A stretch of 64,000 bases of DNA, taken from NCBI GenBank assembly GCA_002747015.1, contig NVXI01000002.1:304232-368231 (forward strand), in the 5' to 3' direction. This DNA comes from Zetaproteobacteria bacterium. GTDB lineage: Bacteria > Pseudomonadota > Alphaproteobacteria > Micavibrionales > Micavibrionaceae. The notes below the pieces were generated by a model that searched no databases, was not told the origin of the DNA, and saw only the letters and a list, made by a program, of their open reading frames with translations. The translations under genes were made by a program, and so were the position numbers. The stretch's first letter is position 1; each line of letters opens with the position of its first letter. Below are positions 35,533-42,730 of this stretch, piece after piece.

Positions 35533-36037
35533 TCTCTTTCCTCCATAATAAAAGGCGCTCAGTAAGCGCCCGTTCTCTTTCTAGTTTTAAAACTTTGATT
35601 ACCTCGTCATAACTGACCAAGGCCTTATTTAATCCATCACCCGCGTAATAACTTTTCCCACTTTCATCCTTGGGAAAACTCGCCCATTCCTGCGATAAGC
35701 TGCGCACCATTGCTTTGAGTGTCTTTGTGCGTAATAAAAATCTACGATAGCCCCGCCGCTTAAGAAGCTCCATTGCCATGCGGTCTTGCATTTCCTCGTT
35801 GAACAACTCTTTACCAGACAGGCGCATACTCTTTGTTAGGTCGATGAGAGTAATACGTATGATTTGATACCTACCAGCCGCGCTAGATCGTGATTTATGA
35901 ATGGTTGTATATTGGCGCTGCCACGACATCACATTATTTATGCTCATTGATGTAAGTGGTTCGGTTTTTACGCCACGTCCATAGACGCGATTGTACATAC
36001 CACCCGATTCATGTCGGGCGATTAAATCCAATAACAT
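35525..36037 (-). CDS. phage endolysin (lysozyme/muramidase-like)
   Basis: The 170-residue protein begins LLDLIARHESGGMYNRVYGRG, with the catalytic-site Glu in HESGG, and has SSAAGRYQIIRITLIDL, a block typical of phage muramidase/lysozyme-fold endolysins. No signal peptide is present, so export would depend on the holin. AAGGAT lies six bases before the ATG. It stands in the lysis module between two small membrane proteins. Confidence 0.8.
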   Translation of the reverse strand: MLLDLIARHESGGMYNRVYGRGVKTEPLTSMSINNVMSWQRQYTTIHKSRSSAAGRYQIIRITLIDLTKSMRLSGKELFNEEMQDRMAMELLKRRGYRRFLLRTKTLKAMVRSLSQEWASFPKDESGKSYYAGDGLNKALVSYDEVIKVLKLERERALTERLLLWRKENV

Positions 36038-36060
36038 AATGATATCCTTAAGATGTTAAT

Positions 36061-36234
36061 CTATTCGTTCAGCTTCTTTTTATTAATGCGGTAATCCTGA
36101 CGCATAATAACCAAGCGTCCGATTAATATGGCGATGGTGAGTATTGATAAGGCCGTGGGAACAATCGCCCCAAGATAAGCGATGACCGAGCTGCCCGTTA
36201 CAAGTCCAGTGTCTAGTATTGAGTTTTTATGCAT
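36061..36234 (-). CDS. small single-span membrane protein, possible holin
   Basis: I start it at 36234, where its ATG shares one base with the upstream stop (TAATG). The 57-residue product has one strong membrane segment (IAYLGAIVPTALSILTIAILIG) and a basic, Lys-rich tail (RINKKKLNE), typical of small holins or antiholins. Longer starts at 36252 or 36309 lie inside the tail gene and add no signal. It is next to the endolysin gene. Confidence 0.6.
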   Translation of the reverse strand: MHKNSILDTGLVTGSSVIAYLGAIVPTALSILTIAILIGRLVIMRQDYRINKKKLNE

Positions 36235-37022
36235 TACGATATTCTCACCCATAGTGTTGTTTTTTCGATATTGCTCCCAGGGTGTAACGAAACACCCAGA
36301 CAACGCCATGTCCCAGCTAGTGATGTTGAACCTATTGTGCCAGCGTTTACATTACACGGTTTTAAATTTGCTCCAGATATTGTATTTCCGAAGTTGTACT
36401 GCGTCGAACCGGTGGGGTAAGCCATTGCATGTGTCCCGACCACGTTAGCCGACGTAGATGTTTTTGCTAAGTCGATTATTTGTTGTACAGCCGCCTTTTT
36501 TAAATCCCCATCACTATCAAGGAAAGCTATCATATCGGCCGCTGCTACACTTACGTCGGGTAATCCATCAATATCAAGCCCCTCGCCGCCCTGTAAAATA
36601 AAATCGCTACCATCGTGAGTTACGCGATATAAGCCAAACTGCAAGAGATCTCCGGCTGACAATATTTTAATTGAAGATCCTGAAATTTTTTTGACTACCA
36701 CCGCACCGATACCGTCAATATTTAAAGTCACGCTGCCTGTGTTAGTTTGCGCAGCACGGAAAACAAAACTCTGGTACCTCAGATACGCGGTTATAGGGAA
36801 AGGTAGCGTCATAACAAGCGCGTTCGTGCCTGTGACATCGGCGGATATAAACTCCTGATTTTGAAAGTCAGGGGCGTTTATATGGGGGATGCCCCCGACT
36901 GTTGAGCCATCATGGACATAAATTCTGTTTTTTGTTGTATTTACATCCAAAACACGGGATACCAGCGTTCTCGCTGCTTGGATAACTGCGGATGCGCCCC
37001 TAACTTGCCGTTGTGTTGACAT
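36234..37022 (-). CDS. phage tail-fibre-like protein
   Basis: The 262-residue protein begins TQRQVRGASAVIQAARTLVS, and has VTLNIDGIGAVVVKK, the beta-rich repeat layout of tail fibre/receptor-binding proteins, then DGLPDVSVAAADMIAFLDSD and a Gly/Ser-rich C-terminus. The middle resembles the 'DGLPDVSVAA' linker of phage tail fibres. It sits between the tail-tip gene and the lysis genes, where receptor-binding proteins usually lie, and shares single-base stop/start overlaps with both neighbours. Confidence 0.6.
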   Translation of the reverse strand: MSTQRQVRGASAVIQAARTLVSRVLDVNTTKNRIYVHDGSTVGGIPHINAPDFQNQEFISADVTGTNALVMTLPFPITAYLRYQSFVFRAAQTNTGSVTLNIDGIGAVVVKKISGSSIKILSAGDLLQFGLYRVTHDGSDFILQGGEGLDIDGLPDVSVAAADMIAFLDSDGDLKKAAVQQIIDLAKTSTSANVVGTHAMAYPTGSTQYNFGNTISGANLKPCNVNAGTIGSTSLAGTWRCLGVSLHPGSNIEKTTLWVRIS

Positions 37023-37255
37023 TATTTACCCCCGCTCAAAAATGATGTTGCTGCTTTTTTGATCTTGAACCGATGCCGTTCAATCTCACCGTTAATCTCA
37101 GTTTCAACCACCCAGAAAACAGCCTCGATTTCCACCTCTTTAACAACGCAAGGCGTGACGATTTTGACACCATCAACAACCTTTGATCGCTCAGGCTTTA
37201 TAGTTTTCTGTCTTGTGTGGGTTTGTGTTTCTTTAAATGGTTTTTTTGCAATCAT
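37022..37255 (-). CDS. small phage protein of unknown function
   Basis: The 77-residue basic protein starts at 37255 in an ATGA overlap with the tail-tip gene; an earlier ATG at 37264 is possible. It contains KTIKPERSKVVDGVKIVTP and an ETEINGEIERHRFKIKK segment. The coupling implies co-translation with the tail genes. Possibly a tail-fibre accessory or assembly protein. Confidence 0.5.
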   Translation of the reverse strand: MIAKKPFKETQTHTRQKTIKPERSKVVDGVKIVTPCVVKEVEIEAVFWVVETEINGEIERHRFKIKKAATSFLSGGK

Positions 37256-39519
37256 GATTCCCAATCCTGTGCTAGTAGCGTGTCATTTTCCCAATCCTCG
37301 GGGATTAAATCTTCGTTTTCCCAATCCTCTGTATCCGTTGTTACTGTTGTTCCCACTAAAAAGCCCTCAATCAATGAGGGCTGGCTTCTTACTCCTAAAT
37401 TATTAAATGCGTATATCCTGATGTCGTATAACGTATCGGGCTGTAGTGCGGTTATGCGCATCTCAGAAACCGACCCATCAACAATACCCGCAGATTTATA
37501 AACAGTCTCATCGGCGGATTTATATCCAATTTCGAATTTACCGCCACTAGCAACGAACTGGTTTTCATGTGTCTCCCAACTGGCGAGAATATTGTAAATC
37601 CTATCCTGTTCTTGGGTGAAAACAGGGATTGAATCCAAAGAAAAACCACCGACAACGCTAACATTGAACGCATTAGGTAAATTCGTGTTCGGTGCTGGAT
37701 CAACGGCTGTCTCCTCACCATAGTTCCAATCGTAAACAGAGCTATGGTTTTCACGAGCCGTAATATTAACAATAGGACGTGGAATACCGGCACTATCGGG
37801 CTCCAATCCCAGCGACCAATCGATCACTTCAAATATCTTATTATTCCACCCGTAGCGCTCTACGGTAAAATAAAAATTATCTCCTACACCCACATAAAAA
37901 CCAGTCAAATCGAATGGCGCCGAGAAGACTAATTCTTGTCTTGAGCGTTCTAAATAAATTTTAGAAACACGTTGCGCCATATGTGGCCTCTGCACAAAAG
38001 CATGATTAATGTCTTTTTTAATAACTTCACCGTCTTGTGCTTCATAAGTGGAGTTTTTTACCGCTGGATAATCTGACGGATTACCCTCATTTAATGGTGA
38101 TATGTAGACACCTTGAATACGATTAGACCTTTCACGCTTAGAAACCTTTGTTTCTATACTGATACCACCCGCAAGATCGTTGATAGAGTAGCTTATAGTT
38201 GGGCTTTGATATTCACCCGCAAGAATATTCCATTCACCTCCTGCATATACGGCCATACCAGCCATACCAGACAACATCTCTTCTAAATTATTGCCACGCT
38301 CTGCACTCGTCTTAGTAACGCCACCGCCATAATAACGAGGCTCTGCTATTTTACTTAGCGTTCCACTACCATTAGACGTTATATCAATAGCAATACCCTC
38401 AATCGCATTAGATAAGCTGGTCGCTAGTTTAATTCTAACCGTATCGATGCGTTGATATACAATCACATAATATTCTGTTGCTGCTAATAACCCTACTGGT
38501 ATTGAACTACCTGATACAGTAACTCTATCGCCTGTTTGAACCGTTACGACATCACCGGCTAGATTAATTATATTTGTATCAGTTTCCGCAGATTCTATTA
38601 CTGAATTAATGGCTGTTACTGTGACCATCTCATCACACGTATTAGCCGCAGCATTTAGCAGGTCTGCACTTACATTTTTAGCACCTAGACCGTATTTTGG
38701 ATCCACCAAGTAATCATTCGATATTAATGCTAAATTAGGTGACCACCTTATAACGCTATCACGAGTATCTAGAACTTTCTTACCTTTTAGCCATGCTGAA
38801 AAATTTGGTATTCCTCCAGGGAAAACATCACGATCAAATTCAACTCTTACATAAATATGAGCTATACCCTGCAAACGATGGTAAGCAGTCCATTCGTTTA
38901 CCTCACTGACTAGCTCACTATCGGCTAGTTGCGTTGCTGTCCCTAAATGCTTTTTTATGCGTATTTTTCCGTCAAATCTACCATCATTAACGATCCCGTT
39001 AACATCAAGCATATCATCAGTTATGCTTTCACCATTAACGAACACCTCCCCAATTTCTTCCACCTCATGAGTGGCAAGCAAGATAATCATGTGCAGGTAT
39101 TTATTATCGTTAGTCGCGCTTACAAACGCTATAGGACCAGAAACCCTACTCTCTCCAAACACCAGCCTACGTTCTGTCACAGCCTGCCTAATTTGACGAG
39201 TTAAGCCAGATGATCTGATTGATGCAAAACTAGATAAATCCGCGCTCTGAGGTTTTGGTGACAATGCACTAGTTAAGAATCCCAGCGCTAAACTAGAGCC
39301 AAACGACAGGGCCGCACCTGCCGCGCCAGTTACACCCAAGAATGAAAAAGCAGCCAATCCTCCGGCAGTCCCAACGCTGACAGCAGTTGCTACGACTGCG
39401 GCGATAACTGGGGGTTGGTGCAATTGCTGAGGCCCATGATTACCAAATGGGTAAGGCCCTTTATATTGCAAATAATCTGGTGAAAGTATCGGCGAAATGC
39501 CGAACCAGCCATCCTTCAT
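37252..39519 (-). CDS. phage tail tip/host-specificity protein (gpJ-like)
   Basis: I start it at 39519 in an ATGA overlap with the upstream gene. The 755-residue protein has a hydrophobic Gly/Ala-rich N-terminal region. SGLTRQIRQAVTERRLVFGE, FVNGESITDD and DYLVDPKYGLG follow, the block order of lambda gpJ-type central fibre proteins. Fibronectin-like segments (ALQPDTLYDIRIYAFNNLG) come near the end. The last residues repeat an E/D-W-E-(N/S) peptide three times. It would contact the host receptor. The gene order to the left is fibre then lysis. Confidence 0.85.
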   Translation of the reverse strand: MKDGWFGISPILSPDYLQYKGPYPFGNHGPQQLHQPPVIAAVVATAVSVGTAGGLAAFSFLGVTGAAGAALSFGSSLALGFLTSALSPKPQSADLSSFASIRSSGLTRQIRQAVTERRLVFGESRVSGPIAFVSATNDNKYLHMIILLATHEVEEIGEVFVNGESITDDMLDVNGIVNDGRFDGKIRIKKHLGTATQLADSELVSEVNEWTAYHRLQGIAHIYVRVEFDRDVFPGGIPNFSAWLKGKKVLDTRDSVIRWSPNLALISNDYLVDPKYGLGAKNVSADLLNAAANTCDEMVTVTAINSVIESAETDTNIINLAGDVVTVQTGDRVTVSGSSIPVGLLAATEYYVIVYQRIDTVRIKLATSLSNAIEGIAIDITSNGSGTLSKIAEPRYYGGGVTKTSAERGNNLEEMLSGMAGMAVYAGGEWNILAGEYQSPTISYSINDLAGGISIETKVSKRERSNRIQGVYISPLNEGNPSDYPAVKNSTYEAQDGEVIKKDINHAFVQRPHMAQRVSKIYLERSRQELVFSAPFDLTGFYVGVGDNFYFTVERYGWNNKIFEVIDWSLGLEPDSAGIPRPIVNITARENHSSVYDWNYGEETAVDPAPNTNLPNAFNVSVVGGFSLDSIPVFTQEQDRIYNILASWETHENQFVASGGKFEIGYKSADETVYKSAGIVDGSVSEMRITALQPDTLYDIRIYAFNNLGVRSQPSLIEGFLVGTTVTTDTEDWENEDLIPEDWENDTLLAQDWES

Positions 39520-39908
39520 AAAACACGCCAAACGATTGAAGGTTTAATGTGCAATAAATCAACACCGGAATTTTCGGTTTTAAACCATATTCCGCCCCTA
39601 CTCGCGATTATGCCCATAGTCATTGATCCATCGAGTAGAGCTGCGCATATATCGCCTTTTTGAGCGAAGTTAACTCCTACCCTCAACATATGATCATCAC
39701 ACGCATTAGACATAGATTTGTCTTTTTTCAAAAGCTGGCGTTTAGCACCTATTTCTGTCTTGTATTTACCTCTGTAATTTAATGCAGGATCAAACCCAGC
39801 GCATTTAACACACCAGTCCGATACGAATAGAGCACAGTCGAATTTCCCCCACTCGAATGGCCTCTGTGCAGCTTGCGTAATAAACTCATCTAACAGTACA
39901 TCTCTCAT
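39516..39908 (-). CDS. phage tail assembly protein, DUF6950/NlpC-P60-like
   Basis: The 130-residue protein starts at 39908 in a one-base TAATG overlap. WGKFDCALFVSDWCVKCAG carries the Cys expected of the NlpC/P60-related tail proteins, and a His (DDHMLRV) and Asp follow. In gene-transfer agents and many alphaproteobacterial phages a gene of this type lies just before the gpJ-like gene, as here. It may trim peptidoglycan during DNA injection, or act only in tail assembly. Confidence 0.7.
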   Translation of the reverse strand: MRDVLLDEFITQAAQRPFEWGKFDCALFVSDWCVKCAGFDPALNYRGKYKTEIGAKRQLLKKDKSMSNACDDHMLRVGVNFAQKGDICAALLDGSMTMGIIASRGGIWFKTENSGVDLLHIKPSIVWRVL

Positions 39909-40342
39909 TATCCGCGTCCCCATACTATTTCTAAATCTTGAATTGTTGGTATGAAATCCAATCCCTTATCATCGGGAAAATCTATTTTTTGATCTTCAGG
40001 GGTATAGCGTCGCTCTCGCGCTTGACGCATATCAACCAAATCGCTCTCAGTTGTTAAGGTTACTGAAGATGTAATTCCATCATCATAGGTTTTCATTACA
40101 TCCATTTGACCGCTAAAGAGTTGATAAGGGTCCGCTATAATTTCCCTGTTGCCATCTAATACGGCAAACCAAATAGTTATCGGCTTGCCTTGATAATCAT
40201 CACTAAGTGCTATGTTTAATATATCCGATGGTATGCCTGATAAGGTTAGAGTAACCCCGTTTGCTTGAAGTTTCTGTTGTTCCCCGTCAGGTCTTATGAG
40301 ACCATTTAAAGGTCTTGCATAAGGGAGTGTTTTGGTTTTCAT
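39908..40342 (-). pseudogene. phage baseplate/tail protein, 5' end replaced by IS sequence
   Basis: The C-terminal ~115 residues (TLTLSGIPSDILNIALSDDY, FSGQMDVMKTYDDG, QARERRYTPEDQ, DIEVIWGRG-like end) match the tail protein that usually precedes the DUF6950 gene. The normal N-terminal half is missing. The first ~21 codons (40278-40342) are read from the left end of the IS element, so the frame is a chimera with a fortuitous ATG. The intact gene would be longer; I treat this copy as broken. Confidence 0.7.
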
Positions 40343-40375
40343 CGTAATGACGAAGGAATGAAGATGAAAACCAAA
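40331..40375 (+). promoter_or_regulatory. 13-bp inverted repeat around the orfA start
   Basis: TTTGGTTTTCATC (40331-40343) and GATGAAAACCAAA (40363-40375) are perfect inverted repeats with a 19-base loop. In RNA entering from the left the hairpin would hold the AUG at 40364 in its stem and the AAGGA ribosome site in its loop. IS10/IS50 use similar hairpins to block translation from read-through transcripts. Confidence 0.5.
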
Positions 40376-40744
40376 CTAAATACTAAAACTACCAAGTCCA
40401 AAGCCACAAAAGTGGTGAAAGATATCCGCCGTGCAAACCGTAAGCTATATTCTGCGGAAGAGAAAATCCGCATTATAATTGATGGTCTGCGAGGTGATCA
40501 CTCTATCGCGGAGCTATGTCGTAAGGAAGGCATAGCGCAGAGCATGTATTACAGCTGGTCAAAAGAGTTCATTGAGGCTGGGAAGCAGCGCCTTGCAGGC
40601 GATACCGCGCGCGCGGCTACTACCGATGAAGTCAAGGATTTGCGTCGTATATCACGAGATTTAAAAGAGGTTGTCGCCGAACAAACCCTTGAGCTGCGTT
40701 TGCTGAAAAAAAGCATGATCGGCAATGGGGGCGAAGAAATATGA
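40364..40744 (+). CDS. IS3-family transposase OrfA (HTH subunit)
   Basis: The 126-residue protein starts at the second ATG (40364), with AAGGA six bases upstream; an ATG at 40358 is also open. It has a helix-turn-helix segment (EEKIRIIIDGLRGDHSIAEL then GIAQSMYYSWSKEFIEAG), typical of OrfA, and a coiled C-terminus (LRRISRDLKEVVAEQTLELR). It binds the IS ends. It overlaps orfB by 4 bp (ATGA). Confidence 0.85.
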   Translation: MKTKLNTKTTKSKATKVVKDIRRANRKLYSAEEKIRIIIDGLRGDHSIAELCRKEGIAQSMYYSWSKEFIEAGKQRLAGDTARAATTDEVKDLRRISRDLKEVVAEQTLELRLLKKSMIGNGGEEI

Positions 40745-41721
40745 GATATCCAGCATCTGAAAAACTTGAGATTATCCGCACTGTCGAACAATCTCACCTG
40801 TCTGCACGGCAAACACTGGTTAAGATTGGAGTTCCGCGCCCGACCTTTTATCGCTGGTATGATAAATATATTGAAGGTGGGCTGGACGCGTTGGCTGATA
40901 AGCCGTCGCGCCCATCTCATGTGTGGAACCGTATTCCAGATAAGGTTAGAGCCAGAATTATTGACTTTGCCCTTGAAAAACCAGAGCTATCGCCGCGTGA
41001 ACTGGCGGTTAAATTCACAGATACACAAGACTACTTTGTGTCGGAGGCCAGTGTTTATAGACTTCTCAAGTCTTATGATTTAATCACTAGTCCTAATTTT
41101 GTGGTGATCAAGGCGGCCAATGAGTTCAAAGACAAGCCCTCACGCATAAATCAGCAGTGGCAGACTGATTTTACTTATTTTAGGATTGTTGGCTGGGGTT
41201 GGTATTATCTGTCGACCATCTTGGATGATTATTCGCGCTATATCATTGCGTGGAAGCTCTGCACGACCATGAAAGCATCCGATGTGACCGACACGCTGGA
41301 ACTCGCGCTAGAGGCTTCAGGCTGTGACAGTGCCAAGGTTATTCATAAGCCACGGCTTCTTTCTGATAATGGGGCATCTTATGTGGCGGGTGAGCTTGCA
41401 GACTTTCTTGAAAGCAAAGGCATGAGTCATGTACGCGGTGCACCATATCACCCGCAAACACAAGGTAAAATCGAGCGCTGGCACCAAACCTTGAAAAACC
41501 GTGTGCTCTTAAACAACTATTATTTGCCAAGCCATTTGGAACACGAGATTGGTCAGTTCATAGAATATTATAATCATGACAGATATCATGAAAGCATCGA
41601 TAATCTCACGCCTGCTGACGTTTACTTTGGTAGGGGGAATTCAATTCTAGAAAAAAGGAGAAGGCTAAAACTTAAAACAATCAAACAAAGACGCTTGCAG
41701 CATCTTAAATTAGCTGCTTAA
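40741..41721 (+). CDS. IS3-family transposase OrfB (DDE integrase core)
   Basis: The 326-residue protein has an N-terminal helix-turn-helix (SARQTLVKIGVPRPTFYRWY) and the retroviral-integrase core with QTDFTYF (first Asp), LLSDNGASY (second Asp) and GKIERWHQT (Glu). These supply the DDE triad. The usual YYNHDRYHESI block follows. The gene starts in an ATGA overlap with orfA, and the -1 frame after an A7 run at 40706 is also open into it. It appears intact, so the IS may still be active. Confidence 0.9.
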   Translation: MRYPASEKLEIIRTVEQSHLSARQTLVKIGVPRPTFYRWYDKYIEGGLDALADKPSRPSHVWNRIPDKVRARIIDFALEKPELSPRELAVKFTDTQDYFVSEASVYRLLKSYDLITSPNFVVIKAANEFKDKPSRINQQWQTDFTYFRIVGWGWYYLSTILDDYSRYIIAWKLCTTMKASDVTDTLELALEASGCDSAKVIHKPRLLSDNGASYVAGELADFLESKGMSHVRGAPYHPQTQGKIERWHQTLKNRVLLNNYYLPSHLEHEIGQFIEYYNHDRYHESIDNLTPADVYFGRGNSILEKRRRLKLKTIKQRRLQHLKLAA

Positions 41722-41796
41722 TATTTAACTTAATCAGAAGCCAAAACCTCCTGATCATATTAGACCTATATGTCTCAAATCATTTGACGACGGACA

Positions 41797-42283
41797 GTGG
41801 CCGTTCAATCACCATTAGGGGAGCCTTCGAGCTACCCCTAAACCCCATGTGCAAGGGTGAGATTTCAATTCTCCCCTTAGCATCCCCATCGACCAAAAGG
41901 GCTTTCAGTGCCCCTTGGAACCCTTGACCAACCCTGCGCGGATTGGATACCGTGAGCGTTTCGCCGTTCAACCTCGACCATTGTTTCGGCAGTGGGTGGC
42001 TAGAAAATGTTCTTTGCTGATTCGCATTGGGTAGTTTATTTCGCTCGATACAAAATATAAGTACAGAAAAATGCCAATGCAGGAAGCAAGCGCAGTTGCT
42101 AGCATTAAATTATGATTATGCGATTGAAATTTAGTTAGTTTCTACTCATATGTCCTTATAGCTCTTATATTGAACAATTTAAATGATTGATAACCAATGT
42201 AATTATTAACTTAAAACGTCTCGCAATAGCTCTAGAACTGCGTTAATATAAGCGCAGTTTTGTGTGCGAGCTAAATAAATATC
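41797..42283. other. gene-free stretch with three tandem stem-loops
   Basis: No convincing gene. A short open frame on the minus strand here is best read as a by-product of structure. Three hairpins follow one another: 41815-41841 (TTAGGGGAGC with GCTACCCCTAA, one-base bulge, loop CTTCGA), 41853-41878 (AAGGGTGAG with CTCCCCTT, one-base bulge) and 41893-41918 (CCAAAAGGGC with GCCCCTTGG). All share a GGG/CCC core. Beyond 42000 the DNA is AT-rich and leads to the operator at 42210-42269. Confidence 0.5.
42210..42269 (+). promoter_or_regulatory. nested inverted repeats, candidate operator of the methylase cassette
   Basis: AACTGCG (42236-42242) and CGCAGTT (42253-42259) form a perfect inverted repeat with a 10-base AT-rich centre. 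It lies inside a second pair, CTCGCA and TGCGAG, about 60 bases across. It ends 14-25 bases before the MerR-like gene. This is a plausible autoregulatory operator over the promoter. Confidence 0.5.
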
Positions 42284-42730
42284 ATGCCAGATAGAATTAC
42301 ATTAAAAACAAAGGACATCTGTGAGGCTCTTGAGATAGGTCGTCATCAGTTGAGAGCTTGGACGGATACTCTGCCCCCTTACTGTTATCGAAAGACTAAA
42401 GAACGATCAGCATACCGTTATGATTCTGTTGATTTGGTGTATTTTGCTGTAATCAAACACATAATTAATAACTTTGGTTTATCATTATCTTACATTGGCG
42501 GCTTCTCAGATGCTCTTTATTCATGTATTAGAGAGCCTCAGAGCTTGACCTCCCATTCATTTATATTTATCAGTGAACAAGGGAGAAAATGTGGCAGATT
42601 AAATCCCGATGGCGTTAATGTGGAAGGACTTATTGTTGATTTGCAACCCGCACAAACATTGGTATACCAGTTTCTAGGACTACCATCTCAGCAAACCCAG
42701 TTACAACTGGGCTTAGTGAAAGTGAATTAA
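42284..42730 (+). CDS. MerR-like helix-turn-helix regulator
   Basis: The 148-residue protein has an N-terminal winged-helix-like region (LKTKDICEALEIGRHQLRAW, then AYRYDSVDLVYFAVIKHII) of the MerR/excisionase type. Its C-terminal half (SHSFIFISEQGRKCG, then LIVDLQPAQTLVYQFL) I do not recognise. It ends at the base before the methylase start. A symmetric operator lies upstream. It probably regulates the methylase and nuclease genes, as control proteins do in some restriction systems. Confidence 0.6.
   Translation: MPDRITLKTKDICEALEIGRHQLRAWTDTLPPYCYRKTKERSAYRYDSVDLVYFAVIKHIINNFGLSLSYIGGFSDALYSCIREPQSLTSHSFIFISEQGRKCGRLNPDGVNVEGLIVDLQPAQTLVYQFLGLPSQQTQLQLGLVKVN

Larger units (their letters stand above)
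24886..40277. mobile_element. truncated prophage integrated at tRNA-Ser
   Basis: Integrase beside a tRNA, then cargo genes, then lysis and tail-tip genes reading back toward the integrase. The tail gene run ends abruptly at an IS3-family insertion at 40278, with no head, packaging or tape-measure genes in the window. The left end is set at the tRNA 3' end. No second copy of the tRNA 3' end was spotted by eye, so the right end may be lost. Confidence 0.75.
40278..41796 (+). mobile_element. IS3-family insertion sequence (1519 bp)
   Basis: Two overlapping transposase genes (orfA, orfB) plus imperfect terminal inverted repeats found by hand. The left end 40278-40302 and the reverse of the right end 41772-41796 agree at 17 of 25 ungapped positions, both opening TGT and both sharing GTCA and GAGAC. 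No target-site duplication is visible (left flank TGT, right flank GTG). Absence of a duplication plus loss of the tail gene's other half suggests an IS-mediated deletion or rearrangement. Confidence 0.75.

Noticed and set aside
41780..41971. 63-residue minus-strand frame next to the IS
   Set aside because: It starts at TTG with no ribosome site and its sequence is explained by three hairpins; it also runs into the IS right end.
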